Assembly: GCA_945869675.1 (NCBI GenBank)
Contig: CAMBPS010000023.1
Span: 1 to 43,137 of the forward strand
Reading direction: 5' to 3'
Length of the DNA: 43,137 nt
Origin: Prosthecobacter debontii
Lineage (GTDB): Bacteria > Verrucomicrobiota > Verrucomicrobiia > Verrucomicrobiales > Verrucomicrobiaceae
Shown here: positions 8,401 through 17,461 of the stretch, in pieces
Position numbering within the stretch: position 1 is the first letter of the stretch
How the letters are laid out: the number at the start of each line of letters is the position of its first letter
Notes under the pieces: generated by a model
The model's database searches: none
Seen by the model: the letters and a program-made list of their open reading frames with translations, nothing else
What the model was told of the DNA's origin: nothing
Translations under genes and position numbers: made by a program

Positions 8401-9372
8401 TTACACACCAAGATTGTCGAGAAAACTCTTCACCCGGCGTTCATGATAGGGGTGCAGGCCTACCTTGAAGTCTACAAATCCAACGTGTCCTCCATTCGCT
8501 GGAGCCTCCAAATGAAAGAGGGCACTGCTTTCTGCCAAAGCTTCAGGAAACGAAGCCGCCGCTAGCAGTGGATCATTGCGGGCATTCAGGAGAAGTGCCG
8601 GCACCTGAATCTGAGGGAGATACGGGAGAGAACTCGCCCTTGCCCAGTAATCGGCAGCGTCTGCAAAGCCATGTACAGGTGCCGTGATGCGCTCATCAAA
8701 CTCGCGAATCGTCTGCACAGCTTCCACGCCATCAAGGCCTGTGAGACGCTCTCGCAGTTCAGGGAAGCGCCGAGCTTTGAGCAGCGTTTTGGCTTTCATC
8801 GTTCTGAGAAAGCGCCGCAAGTAGAGCCAATTTTTGGGATCATCATCCAGCACCTGCGCGCTAGAGGCCAAATCGACGGGCGCTGAAATGGCGATGGCAG
8901 CGCAAAGGGCCGGGTGGGGGAACGACTCGCCAGCATACTTCAGCGTGATGTTTCCACCAAGGCTGAAACCGACCAGCGCTATGTTTTCATACCCCTGAGC
9001 GGCATGGTCGATGACTGCCCGCAAGTCATCTGAAGCGCCACTATGATAGGAGCGCATGAGGCGATTTTCAATCCCGCCACAGCTGCGATAATTCCACGCC
9101 AACACATCCCAGCCTGCCTGATGCAGGGTGTCAGCCATGCCGCGAATGTAGATCGCCTGGGCAGAGCCCTCCAGCCCGTGAGAAAGGATCACGAGGCGTG
9201 AATGCCCCTTTTGCTGCCAGCTAAGGTCCAAAAAGTCGCCATCGGGTAATTCCAGCCGTTGCCGCTGCTGCCAAGGCCGAAAACGCCGTGACAGCAAGAC
9301 GGGCAGGATGGTTTGCCGGTGGCCGCCATCAAGCAAAGGTGGGGAAAGAAAGCTAGAGGTGACGATGGGCAT
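8401..9372 (-). CDS. YheT-family alpha/beta hydrolase
   Basis: 323 residues from the ATG at 9372. A start at 9441 would leave only 12 bp to the divergent neighbour and add a tail foreign to the family. The family opening LLDGGHRQTI is present. The catalytic triad is recognisable: Ser in GFSLGGN, Asp in NARNDPLL and His in NGGHVGF. HGLEGS forms the oxyanion-hole loop. YheT-like proteins are predicted cytoplasmic esterases of unknown natural substrate. The divergent neighbour is a lipid glycosyltransferase, so a lipid-related substrate is possible but unproven. Confidence 0.85.
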   Translation of the reverse strand: MPIVTSSFLSPPLLDGGHRQTILPVLLSRRFRPWQQRQRLELPDGDFLDLSWQQKGHSRLVILSHGLEGSAQAIYIRGMADTLHQAGWDVLAWNYRSCGGIENRLMRSYHSGASDDLRAVIDHAAQGYENIALVGFSLGGNITLKYAGESFPHPALCAAIAISAPVDLASSAQVLDDDPKNWLYLRRFLRTMKAKTLLKARRFPELRERLTGLDGVEAVQTIREFDERITAPVHGFADAADYWARASSLPYLPQIQVPALLLNARNDPLLAAASFPEALAESSALFHLEAPANGGHVGFVDFKVGLHPYHERRVKSFLDNLGV

Positions 9373-9453
9373 GGGCCAGATGAAGCAAAAAGCAGAGATG
9401 TCACCGGCGCTAGAAGCTTTTTTGGTTGAGTTAAGGCCCATCCGCAGCCAGCC

Positions 9454-10554
9454 ATGCGCCGCGTGATACTCGTACTAACAGCAGGCTTCGGCGACGGACA
9501 CAATACAGCAGCAGCTTCCACAGCAGCGGCTCTGAGAAAACTCTGTCCAGGTGAGGAGGTGCTCGTCTCTGATCTGATCTGTGAAGTTCAGCCAAATTTC
9601 ACCACCGTGCTCAAGGCACTGTATCAATTCGCGATCACCCATTTTCCCAGTGGCTGGCGCTTTGTTTATCGCTTGCTGGAAAAATCCGAAATGGATCCAG
9701 CCAAGAGCGCCTGGCTGATCCCGCTGGTGGAAGGACTACGACAACAGTTAGACACGCTAAAGCCAAGGGTGATCGTGAGCACCTACCCTCTCTATGCAGG
9801 TCTGCTAGATGCCCTTAGAAAACAGATGCCGGTGCCAAAACTAGTCACCGTAATCACGGACTCCACAAGCGTGCATCCGATCTGGATCACTCAGCCCAGT
9901 GATCTTTACTGCGTGGCAGACATTGAGACGGAGGATGTCATCCGCGCCATGGGTATCTCGTCTGAAAAGACACGGATCACGGGCTTTCCAGTGAGTCTTC
10001 AATTCACCGAAGTGCTGCCTGCAGAAGCCCGGTCGAATCATCAGCGTATCCTGTATCTGCCATCCACGCCTAGCAGTCATGTCGCAGCGACACTTGCCTC
10101 GTTGCGGCCTTTGCTTTTGGCAGGAGCACGACTGACTTTACCCGTTGGGAAACACAGTTCGAGGCTTTTTCATATTTTACGTGAGTTTACCGATTCCGTG
10201 CCAGCTCATGCCATGGAGATCATTGGCTGGACGACTCGAATTCCTGAATTGCTCCGCACCCACGACGTCGTCATCTGCAAAGCTGGTGGTGCCATTTTAC
10301 ATGAAGTCATGGCGGCACGTATTCCAGCCGTAATCGATTACGTCGTCCCCGGGCAGGAAGAAGGAAATGCCAATTACCTGCTCACTCGCGACTGCGCCCT
10401 GCAAAGTAAAACGGCCAAAGAAACGGGAGAGGCCGCGGCCCTGATCCTAGCTGACGGAAGTAAGTTAGGTCAGAAAATGCGGGATAACATGCTTTCCATC
10501 AGTCTACCCGATGCGGCCATACGAACTGCGGAGGAAATCCTGGCAGTTTTGTGA
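9454..10554 (+). CDS. MGDG-synthase-like glycosyltransferase (GT28)
   Basis: 366 residues. The N-terminus VILVLTAGFGDGHNTAAAS is the acceptor-side loop of the MGDG synthase / processive diacylglycerol glucosyltransferase family (PF06925). ITDSTSVHPIW matches the conserved DFxxHxxW-type region in altered form. The C-terminal half has DVVICKAGGAILHEVMA, the nucleotide-sugar binding loop. These enzymes move glucose or galactose from UDP-sugar to diacylglycerol at the inner face of the membrane, making glycolipids. It is a single gene converging with the next, with one base between the two stop codons. Donor and acceptor are inferred from the family only. Confidence 0.85.
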   Translation: MRRVILVLTAGFGDGHNTAAASTAAALRKLCPGEEVLVSDLICEVQPNFTTVLKALYQFAITHFPSGWRFVYRLLEKSEMDPAKSAWLIPLVEGLRQQLDTLKPRVIVSTYPLYAGLLDALRKQMPVPKLVTVITDSTSVHPIWITQPSDLYCVADIETEDVIRAMGISSEKTRITGFPVSLQFTEVLPAEARSNHQRILYLPSTPSSHVAATLASLRPLLLAGARLTLPVGKHSSRLFHILREFTDSVPAHAMEIIGWTTRIPELLRTHDVVICKAGGAILHEVMAARIPAVIDYVVPGQEEGNANYLLTRDCALQSKTAKETGEAAALILADGSKLGQKMRDNMLSISLPDAAIRTAEEILAVL

Positions 10555-10555
10555 G

Positions 10556-11176
10556 CTATTTCTGAGCTTTCTTTTTGAAGAGGTTCTTGAAGAAGTTGGG
10601 CTTAGATTTTTTCTCCTCAGGAGTCGCTGGAGCTGAGCCAGACGCTGTGGGGGCACTACCTTCTCCCACTGGAATCGGGGCGAATCTGCCGGCGCTTGGG
10701 GCACCATTGGGATTCGTCGGCTGAGTGAAATCCACCGACTGCGGACGAATAGAGGGTGTTGCGACATTTAAATTGATCACTTTGGGCTTCAGCGCTTTCC
10801 CAGCGCTGTCATATTCATGAAGGACCTGCTGAAAGACTTCTCCATTGAGGTTCATGAGACGGTCTTCTTTGCGGCGGCCAAACTCATCATATATAGACTG
10901 GCAGCGGGCGATCAGACTACCGCGTCCATCATAGACGTTACCTTGTAAAGGCTCTCCTTTCTCATTGAGCAGAAACACTTTTTTCACGGTGGCCACACCA
11001 GCTGTGTTAAAAGTCGTTTCCACCATTTCCCGTGTACTAGGGTCGCTCACGGACTCTGTGCGTGACTTATCGTCGTGATAAATGGTGCGGCCGTGAATCC
11101 GCTGCAGGCCTTGCGCGTTTAAGATGCCTCCATGGACAAGCAAAGTGAGGGCAAAAATGACGGCATAGTTTTTCAT
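10556..11176 (-). CDS. Exported hypothetical protein with basic C-terminus
   Basis: 206 residues from the ATG at 11176, chosen because a signal peptide begins there (MKNYAVIFALTLLVHGGILNAQ). The central part has repeated short patterns (GEPLQGNVYDGRGSLIAR, DEFGRRKEDRLMN, HEYDSAGKAL) reminiscent of YD or Rhs-like beta-strand repeats. A Pro/Ala/Ser-rich linker follows. The last 20 residues are strongly basic, with NFFKNLFKKK. I do not recognise a named family. The gene is single, head-to-head with the GAF gene and tail-to-tail with the glycosyltransferase. Confidence 0.7.
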   Translation of the reverse strand: MKNYAVIFALTLLVHGGILNAQGLQRIHGRTIYHDDKSRTESVSDPSTREMVETTFNTAGVATVKKVFLLNEKGEPLQGNVYDGRGSLIARCQSIYDEFGRRKEDRLMNLNGEVFQQVLHEYDSAGKALKPKVINLNVATPSIRPQSVDFTQPTNPNGAPSAGRFAPIPVGEGSAPTASGSAPATPEEKKSKPNFFKNLFKKKAQK

Positions 11177-11242
11177 GGTCGGTGTGTAGAATCGTGTCAG
11201 ATTACGCGACCCCAGCCAGATAGACAATCCTCATTTCCAACC

Positions 11243-11698
11243 ATGCCTTTTTCTCTTCCTCATCTACCCACTTCTGAAGATTGGTCTGAATTCCTCAGCA
11301 GCGTCGCTGGCGACTTTGATTGCATCACGGCAACGTTACACCGTCTAGAACCAGCCGTTAACCAGTTGAAACTGGTGGCTTATCAAGGCATTCCCCCACA
11401 AATCATGCCGATGATCCAGTCCATACCTGTGGGCAAGGGGATCGCTGGAGCTGCCGCAGAGCGTCGTGAACCTGTCGAGCTTTGCAATCTACAGACGGAT
11501 ACAAGTGGCGTGGCCAAGCCGGATGCCAAACAAACCCAAGTTCAGGGCAGTCTGGCAGTGCCTGTGATGGAGGGCGACCGACTCTGCGGAACACTCGGCA
11601 TTGGTAAAATCGTTCCTTATGATTTCAGCGAGGATGAAAAGGTCAAACTCTTGAGTATCGCTGCGGATGTGGCCGCACGATTGCTGCCAGCGGTTTAA
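11243..11698 (+). CDS. Stand-alone GAF domain protein
   Basis: 152 residues from the ATG at 11243; an upstream in-frame ATG at 11132 would run across the divergent gene's signal peptide. Almost the whole protein is one GAF domain: VAYQGIP, then PVGKGIAGAAAERREPVELCN, then GSLAVPVMEGDRLCGTLGIG and a final helix. GAF domains bind small ligands such as cyclic nucleotides or haem. No output domain is attached, and the cysteine pattern does not match free methionine-R-sulfoxide reductase. Function is therefore open. No Shine-Dalgarno sequence precedes the start. Confidence 0.8.
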   Translation: MPFSLPHLPTSEDWSEFLSSVAGDFDCITATLHRLEPAVNQLKLVAYQGIPPQIMPMIQSIPVGKGIAGAAAERREPVELCNLQTDTSGVAKPDAKQTQVQGSLAVPVMEGDRLCGTLGIGKIVPYDFSEDEKVKLLSIAADVAARLLPAV

Positions 11699-11757
11699 TT
11701 TCCCGCCAAACAAAGGATTTCACAACGCGACGGGAGTTTGATACGCTAAGTTTTGTC

Positions 11758-12486
11758 ATGAAATCTTCCTTCATCGTTTTGGCCGGATTGGCTGGCCTTT
11801 TGAGTCTGACACCAGCCTCGGCACAGCTCAGCACCAGACGTTCTACTTCCAAGTTACCGGTCGAGCTTGGCACCATCCATGTCGAAGATATGCTCACTCG
11901 GCCTGTGATCCTGAAAATCCTGGTCGATACCCCGATCTATGCCAATGCCACCATGGATCGCGCCACGGGATCCATGGCTCCAGGCACGCTGGTCAAGCTG
12001 GTTGGTTTTTCGGATTCGGCTTACCGTGTCCGCGGCCGCGCCCGACATGGGGATACCTCGGGCTGGGTGCGCATGGCAGATGCTCTTTCGCCAGATCCCA
12101 ACCTGCTACCGAATCTCAAGAAGATGCATGCGCGCCAAATGCAGGTGGAGTCATTGATCGCCGAACACCAGATCGCCCTCGGAATGACGAGCGAAGAAGT
12201 CATGGCCTCCATGGGTAAACCGAGCCGCAAAACCAGCAAGCTGAGTGCTGCCGGTAAAGATGAAAAATTCGAGTACATCGTCTATGAACGGGTGCCGCAG
12301 TTCAACACCAGTTTTGATGCTTTTGGCCGTCCCTTTCAAACCGTGACCTATCTGAAAGTCGAGACCGGCAGCCTCAGTGTGAACTTCAAAAACAGCATCG
12401 TTGAGACCATTGAAGAAACCAAAGGCAACCCACTCGGCACTGGCGGCGTGAAGATTGTCCCTGGCCCAATGATTTTTAACTATTGA
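11758..12486 (+). CDS. Exported SH3-like protein with BamE/SmpA-like tail
   Basis: 242 residues. A signal peptide (to about residue 22, ASAQ) is followed by a bacterial SH3-like barrel around residues 50-110, with VDTPIYANA and TSGWVRMADAL. Residues 140-215 begin GMTSEEVMASMGKPSRK and continue in a two-strand pattern, as in the SmpA/BamE/OmlA fold. The likely location is the periplasm, with SH3 domains often binding peptidoglycan or peptides. The gene end overlaps the converging ruvA gene by 7 bp. Domain assignments are from pattern only. Confidence 0.75.
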   Translation: MKSSFIVLAGLAGLLSLTPASAQLSTRRSTSKLPVELGTIHVEDMLTRPVILKILVDTPIYANATMDRATGSMAPGTLVKLVGFSDSAYRVRGRARHGDTSGWVRMADALSPDPNLLPNLKKMHARQMQVESLIAEHQIALGMTSEEVMASMGKPSRKTSKLSAAGKDEKFEYIVYERVPQFNTSFDAFGRPFQTVTYLKVETGSLSVNFKNSIVETIEETKGNPLGTGGVKIVPGPMIFNY

Positions 12487-13094
12487 AGCACCCTCAAGGA
12501 CTCGCGGATGATCTTGTCGGCGCTCGTGGCAGGGTCGAATCCAGGCTGCTTCACCAGTTCATTCACCGCTTTCTGTGCCTCACTCTGTTTATAACCTAGG
12601 GCGATCAGGCCCAACACGGCATCACTCATGGCCTCCTGCTTTGGGTCTTGAGTTCCCTTAGCCACCTGAGCAGCCTGCCAGGCATCCACGACACCGACTT
12701 TATCCTTCAACTCTAGCACAATACGTTCTGCCGTCTTTTTGCCCACGCCTTTGATCCTGGCCAAAGCTGCCGTGTCATTGCGAATCACCGCATCTTTAAA
12801 GGCTGGCACAGGCATCCCACTTATCACAGAAAGCGCCATCTTTGGCCCAATACCTGAAACACGATCAATCAGGAGGCGAAAAAGATCACGTTCATCATGG
12901 CTGAAGAAACCAAAGAGTAAATGCTCACGTTCAGTCACATGATGGTGTGTCAAGAGCTTCACTTCAGCTCCTTGCTGCGGCAGACGATCAAAAGTCGTGA
13001 GAGGGATATGAGTCACGTAGCCCACACCGCCGACATCGACGATGGCTTGGTGCGGCATGGCTTCAGCGAGTTTTCCACGGAGAAAGGCAATCAT
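12480..13094 (-). CDS. ruvA: Holliday junction branch migration protein RuvA
   Basis: 204 residues from the ATG at 13094, typical RuvA length; a start at 13154 would add 20 non-family residues. The N-terminal OB fold begins MIAFLRGKL and has VGGVGYVTHIPL. The two helix-hairpin-helix motifs are VSGIGPKMAL and IKGVGKKTAERIVLELKDK. The C-terminal domain III, which contacts RuvB, ends the protein. RuvA binds the four-way junction and, with RuvB, drives branch migration. ruvB and ruvC are not in this window. It overlaps the converging SH3 gene by 7 bp. Confidence 0.95.
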   Translation of the reverse strand: MIAFLRGKLAEAMPHQAIVDVGGVGYVTHIPLTTFDRLPQQGAEVKLLTHHHVTEREHLLFGFFSHDERDLFRLLIDRVSGIGPKMALSVISGMPVPAFKDAVIRNDTAALARIKGVGKKTAERIVLELKDKVGVVDAWQAAQVAKGTQDPKQEAMSDAVLGLIALGYKQSEAQKAVNELVKQPGFDPATSADKIIRESLRVLQ

Positions 13095-13183
13095 GGGCGC
13101 TGATGAAGCCGCGCCGAGCAGAAGACGCAAGAGGTTTGATCTATAGACTAGCAAAGAAGCACGATGTCGTTCATCGTTGCTGC

Positions 13184-13786
13184 ATGATTTTACGATTGCT
13201 TTGGCTGATCATATTGACCTCATGGACCCATGGTCAGGATAGTCCCCGACTTGAGACGCTGCTCATGCTGCCCGAGCCTCGCGCACTGCGAACAGAGCTT
13301 TCTATCGTTCTGGCCGAGGCTCAAAAAACCGTTTTTTCTCCTGCAAGAGAGATCGACGGCATTCCCGGTATTGAGGTTTATCCCAAGGAGGACTTTCAAC
13401 GCTATGGCCTCAGCCCTGAGACTTTTGCGGCAAGGTCCAAAAAGACCGCTGATCGTTTGTTGGGAGAACTGAAAGCAGATCTAATCAAAGATGCTAAGGG
13501 CAAGGTTTTATACGCCGTTTATCGCGGTGAACGGCCCATCATGTCCTGTTTATTGATGGCTCCCTCGTTGCCTCAGAAATTTCAAGAGGTCTTTGGATCT
13601 GAAATTTGGGTCGCTACGCCTGACCGCCATTCTCTTTATATTTTTCCTGCGAAGCCTGAAGCGCTGGAGGAATTTGTTCAGGACCTAGCTGTTCGTTTTG
13701 AAGAAGACGCACACGCGGCCAGTTCTGAGGTCTTTGCGCTTGGAGTAGGCCAGCCGCCACGAGTGGTGGCTAGCTTTGTGGAATAA
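13184..13786 (+). CDS. Exported hypothetical protein
   Basis: 200 residues from the ATG at 13184, where a hydrophobic signal peptide starts (MILRLLWLIILTSWTHGQ). Starting at 13103 would put 27 charged residues before it. I do not recognise a family. The mature part is mixed alpha/beta, with VYPKEDFQRYGLSPETFAAR and a region KGKVLYAVYRGERPIMSCLL suggesting a small periplasmic fold. It is divergent from ruvA and converges with gnd. Confidence 0.6.
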   Translation: MILRLLWLIILTSWTHGQDSPRLETLLMLPEPRALRTELSIVLAEAQKTVFSPAREIDGIPGIEVYPKEDFQRYGLSPETFAARSKKTADRLLGELKADLIKDAKGKVLYAVYRGERPIMSCLLMAPSLPQKFQEVFGSEIWVATPDRHSLYIFPAKPEALEEFVQDLAVRFEEDAHAASSEVFALGVGQPPRVVASFVE

Positions 13787-13791
13787 CCAAT

Positions 13792-13820
13792 AAAAAGGCG
13801 GCTGAATTGCTTCAGCCGCC
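13792..13820 (-). terminator. Terminator for gnd
   Basis: GGCGGCTGAA (13797-13806) pairs with TTCAGCCGCC (13811-13820) around TTGC. Five A residues at 13792-13796 give a T tail on the minus strand, downstream of gnd. It lies between converging genes and could act on both. Confidence 0.85.
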
Positions 13821-13863
13821 CTGCTGGATTTCGTAGATCAACTCGCAGAGCGAGAAAACTGCT

Positions 13864-15306
13864 TTAACCGATCACTTCCGGCCAATCGGTGTGAAACATC
13901 TGGCCTTCTGGCTTGTCCGTGCGCTCATAGGTGTGGGCACCGAAGAAGTCACGCTGAGCTTGCAGCAAGTTGGCTGGCAGACGCTCGGCACGGTAGCTAT
14001 CGTAGTAGCCAAGGCTGGCACTGAAGGCAGGGCAAGGAATGCCGTTCAAGGTAGCAATGGAGACGACTTCACGCCAGTTTTGCTGGGTCTTGCTCAGCAC
14101 ATCAATGAAGAACGGAGCAAGCATGAGATTGCTCAACTCTGGGTTCTGGCGGTAAGCATCCGTGATGCTGTTCAGGAAACGTGCACGGATGATGCAACCC
14201 CCACGCCAGATGCTGGCAATACGGCCAAGATCCAAGCCCCATTTCTTGGATTCACCCATGGACTTGATGAGATCCAAACCCTGAGCGTAACTGATGATTT
14301 TGGAGGCGTAGAGCGCATCGTGTACTTTCTTCACGAGAACAGCTTTTTCAGTGGTGATGTTCACCGCAGGTCCAGTGAGCAGCTTACTGGCGGCAACACG
14401 GGCCTTTTTCTTGGAGCTAAGGATACGAGCTTCGACGGCTGCATTGATGGTGCTGATGACGATGGCATTTTCAGCCGCATTCATGAGGGTCCACTGGCCG
14501 GTGCCTTTTTGGCCTGCTTTATCGACGATGAGTTCAACAATAGGCTTGCCAGTCTCTGGATCCTTTTGTTCCAAGGCTTTCCCAGAAATCTGAATGAGGT
14601 AGCTCAGGAGTTCGCCTTCATTCCATTCGTTAAAGATGGCAGCCATCTCATCGGTGGTGAAGCCAGCATGCTTGAAAATGTTGTACGCCTCACAGATGAG
14701 CTGCATGTCACCGTATTCGATGCCGTTATGGATCATCTTCACATAGTGACCAGCTCCGCCAGGACCAATGTGGATCACGCAGGGCTCACCATCAACTTTA
14801 GCGGCGATGCTTTCAAAAATGGGCTTCATGACTTCCCAAGTGCTGGCAGGGCCGCCAGGCATGATGGAAGGACCTTTGCGAGCACCTTCTTCACCACCGG
14901 AAACGCCAGCCCCGATGAAGCGGAGGCCTTTGGCGGCAAGATAGACATCACGGCGTTCGGTGGTTTTATAGAAGCTGTTACCTCCATCGATGATGATATC
15001 ATCTTTATCGAGAAGAGGGATAAGCTGCTCGATTACGGCATCAACAGCATCGCGGTCGCTATCGACGACAGCGGTGGATTTCACCATGATATGAATTTTC
15101 CGTGGCGTAGCCAGACTCAGAACGAACTCTTCCAGCGTGTGGGCACCGACAAGTTGTTTGTCAGGATGCTTGGCAAGGAATTCGTCCGTCACGCTGGTCG
15201 TGCGGTTGTAGACGCTCACTTGGAAGCCACGGCTTTCCACGTTGAGAACGAGGTTTTGGCCCATCACAGCGAGGCCGATCAATCCGAAGTCACTTTTTTT
15301 GCTCAT
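13864..15306 (-). CDS. gnd: 6-phosphogluconate dehydrogenase, decarboxylating
   Basis: 480 residues, normal length. The N-terminal Rossmann segment FGLIGLAVMGQNLVLNVESRG binds NADP. The substrate site appears in GAGVSGGEEGARKGPSIMPGG and in KMIHNGIEYGDMQLICEAY. The all-helical C-terminal domain is complete, ending in the usual FHTDWPEV-like tail. It oxidises 6-phosphogluconate to ribulose 5-phosphate with CO2 release in the pentose phosphate pathway. It is a single gene with its own terminator. A 476-codon plus-strand ORF mirrors it but is a codon-bias shadow. Confidence 0.97.
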   Translation of the reverse strand: MSKKSDFGLIGLAVMGQNLVLNVESRGFQVSVYNRTTSVTDEFLAKHPDKQLVGAHTLEEFVLSLATPRKIHIMVKSTAVVDSDRDAVDAVIEQLIPLLDKDDIIIDGGNSFYKTTERRDVYLAAKGLRFIGAGVSGGEEGARKGPSIMPGGPASTWEVMKPIFESIAAKVDGEPCVIHIGPGGAGHYVKMIHNGIEYGDMQLICEAYNIFKHAGFTTDEMAAIFNEWNEGELLSYLIQISGKALEQKDPETGKPIVELIVDKAGQKGTGQWTLMNAAENAIVISTINAAVEARILSSKKKARVAASKLLTGPAVNITTEKAVLVKKVHDALYASKIISYAQGLDLIKSMGESKKWGLDLGRIASIWRGGCIIRARFLNSITDAYRQNPELSNLMLAPFFIDVLSKTQQNWREVVSIATLNGIPCPAFSASLGYYDSYRAERLPANLLQAQRDFFGAHTYERTDKPEGQMFHTDWPEVIG

Positions 15307-15445
15307 AATTTAAGGGCCTGAGACATACCCCCCAGACCCGATTTGGCAAAGGGGATTTTCCTCATCCTTTTGATGAGCAGACCCGATTGATCCCCTAAAA
15401 TGCAATGTCGCACTGTCAGAAGCCGTGTTATATTGGCTCTAATTC

Positions 15446-16534
15446 ATGGCAGACGTCACCTCATCCTCTGGCTGGAGCAGCACTCCGCGCGCCTCTTTTC
15501 GCTCTCGCGAGGACTGGAGCCTGAAATGGTGGATCATGTTTGCTCTGATCCTTTCCTTCCTGTTTCATGGTTTTCTCGTCATCAGCATGGATAAAATCGG
15601 ACTGGTTATGGGATCCAAGATCAAGCCTGTGCAGGCACCTAAGATGCCTGATCGAATCAAAATTGATCCACGTCTGCTTCAGGAGCAAAAGGCCATCCAA
15701 GAGATCCCTGAGATGATCGCTCCAGGGACGAAGCCAGATATTAAGTCTTTTGAGGCCAATTTGGATAATTTTGATAAGGCCGAGATGATCAAAGAAAATC
15801 AAGAGATCGACATGACGCCCAATGTAAAGGAAGTGACCAACTTCCTCCGCGCCAGTGATCCCGGCGATGGAAAAACGCCCGGCGGAAAAATGACTGAAAT
15901 GGCCGCCATGCTGGCTCCACAGGCTTTAGCCGCCCCGGACATAGCCAAAGAAATGGCGAGCCTACGGCGTGATGTTTTATCCAAACCCGTGTCTGAAAAG
16001 CAGATGCTCATGGATGCCGGCGCCCTAGATCCGGGTGACGCAGGCAGCGTGGACATGAAACTTTTAGATCAAGTCAAGGCTCAGGGGCAAGGCACTGACG
16101 CCGCGGGCACAAGGGTCAAAGGCTTTAGCAATCTCGACGATCTGCTTGGAGGCGGAGGCACGATGGGAGGCAGCACGGCTCCCATTTTGATGCCGACAGA
16201 CCTTCTTTTTGAGTATGGCAGTGACCAATTGGCTGAAGGTGCTCGTTTGAGTCTCATGAAACTGGGCTTTTTGATTCAAAAGAATCCCAATTCACTGTTC
16301 ATCGTCGAAGGCCACACCGACAGCTTCGGAGGTGAAGAATTTAATCTTGAGCTGAGCCTTCGCCGAGCCAACGCCGTCGTTGATTGGCTCCAAGCCTCCC
16401 TTCGTCTCGGCACGGATCGTATTCAGGCAATGGGCATGGGGAAGAGTAAACCCATCGTCAACACAGCTGGCAGCGTCGAAGAGCAAGGCATGAACCGCCG
16501 CGTGGAAATTAAAGTCCGGCCTCGGAAGGGATAG
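15446..16534 (+). CDS. OmpA-family protein with N-terminal membrane anchor
   Basis: 362 residues. A single hydrophobic segment at about 28-48 follows a short basic cytoplasmic tail, like MotB or TolR-type anchoring rather than a cleaved signal. A long linker (about 55-245) is rich in Met, Ala, Asp and Pro. The C-terminal OmpA domain spans about 252-358, with peptidoglycan-binding D292 (GHTD) and R307 (LSLRRA) correctly spaced. It probably links the inner membrane to peptidoglycan. The ABC exporter operon begins 60 bp downstream on the same strand and may be coexpressed. It lacks a Shine-Dalgarno sequence. Confidence 0.85.
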   Translation: MADVTSSSGWSSTPRASFRSREDWSLKWWIMFALILSFLFHGFLVISMDKIGLVMGSKIKPVQAPKMPDRIKIDPRLLQEQKAIQEIPEMIAPGTKPDIKSFEANLDNFDKAEMIKENQEIDMTPNVKEVTNFLRASDPGDGKTPGGKMTEMAAMLAPQALAAPDIAKEMASLRRDVLSKPVSEKQMLMDAGALDPGDAGSVDMKLLDQVKAQGQGTDAAGTRVKGFSNLDDLLGGGGTMGGSTAPILMPTDLLFEYGSDQLAEGARLSLMKLGFLIQKNPNSLFIVEGHTDSFGGEEFNLELSLRRANAVVDWLQASLRLGTDRIQAMGMGKSKPIVNTAGSVEEQGMNRRVEIKVRPRKG

Positions 16535-16594
16535 TTTCGTGACTGACCTCTTGCCGTATTGACAGAGTGGCCCTGATTCATTCATTAAAGGTCC

Positions 16595-17461
16595 ATGCCA
16601 GATTCTGCTCCATCTCCCCCAGCTGTGACCGTTGAGAACCTGACCAAGGTTTTCAAGTCCGGCCTGGGTAAGCAGGCCTTTGTGGCAGTGCGCGACCTTT
16701 CGCTGACGGTCGAAAAGGGGGAAGTCTATGGTCTCATCGGCCCCAATGGCTCTGGTAAATCAACGACGATGAAAGCCATCCTCGGCCTGCTTTCGCCGAC
16801 GATGGGTAAGACGACGATTTTCGGCAAATCAAGCACTGAAGTCGAAAGCCGCCGCGATGTTGGATTCCTTCCTGAGAACCCTTATTTCTACAAACATCTC
16901 AGCGGCCTGGAAACCTTGCTCTTCTACGGCCGCCTATGCAGCATGAGTGGGCGTGATCTCCAAGATAAAGCGCGGGAAATGCTAATGCTCACAGGCTTGG
17001 AAGATGCCTCCAATCGTCGAGTGGCTGGCTTTTCCAAAGGCATGCTGCAACGCTTGGGTCTAGCGCAAGCCTTGTTACACGAACCGCGCCTCATCATCCT
17101 CGATGAACCGACCGCTGGGGTGGACCCTGCGGGTTCTCGTAAGATCCGCGACCTGATCATGGGTTTCAAAGAACGCGGCATCACGGTGCTGGTGACGAGT
17201 CATTTGCTGGAGCAGATCCAGGAAGTCTGTGATCGCGTCGGCATCATGGCCCATGGACGCATGGTCCGCGAAGGCAAGTTGGATGATCTCATTGCCGTAG
17301 AAAATGAGACCGAGCTAATCTTGGCAGATGCCTCTCCCGACTTGCTGGCCGAGATCCGAACTCTTGCCGAAAGTAGGGGAGCAAAATGGATCCGCTCGGG
17401 CCATTCACGCACCACTCTGGAGCGCCTGTTTCTCGAATCGACTGAGGAGCCCAAGTCATGA
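16595..17461 (+). CDS. ABC transporter ATP-binding protein (ABC-2 exporter)
   Basis: 288 residues. Walker A GPNGSGKST at 49-57, a signature in the variant form FSKGM at 146-150, Walker B LIILDE at 166-171 and the switch histidine H203 are all present. The order and sequence place it with drug, lipid or gliding-type exporters (CcmA/NatA-like). It energises the permease encoded next, whose ATG overlaps this stop codon by four bases (ATGA), so the two are translationally coupled. The substrate is unknown. The final 60 residues form the usual C-terminal regulatory extension. Confidence 0.92.
   Translation: MPDSAPSPPAVTVENLTKVFKSGLGKQAFVAVRDLSLTVEKGEVYGLIGPNGSGKSTTMKAILGLLSPTMGKTTIFGKSSTEVESRRDVGFLPENPYFYKHLSGLETLLFYGRLCSMSGRDLQDKAREMLMLTGLEDASNRRVAGFSKGMLQRLGLAQALLHEPRLIILDEPTAGVDPAGSRKIRDLIMGFKERGITVLVTSHLLEQIQEVCDRVGIMAHGRMVREGKLDDLIAVENETELILADASPDLLAEIRTLAESRGAKWIRSGHSRTTLERLFLESTEEPKS

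Noticed and set aside
13891..15321. 476-codon plus-strand ORF opposite gnd
   Set aside because: It mirrors gnd across almost its whole length. The minus strand encodes a complete, well-conserved enzyme, while the plus translation has no recognisable motif and seems a codon-bias shadow.
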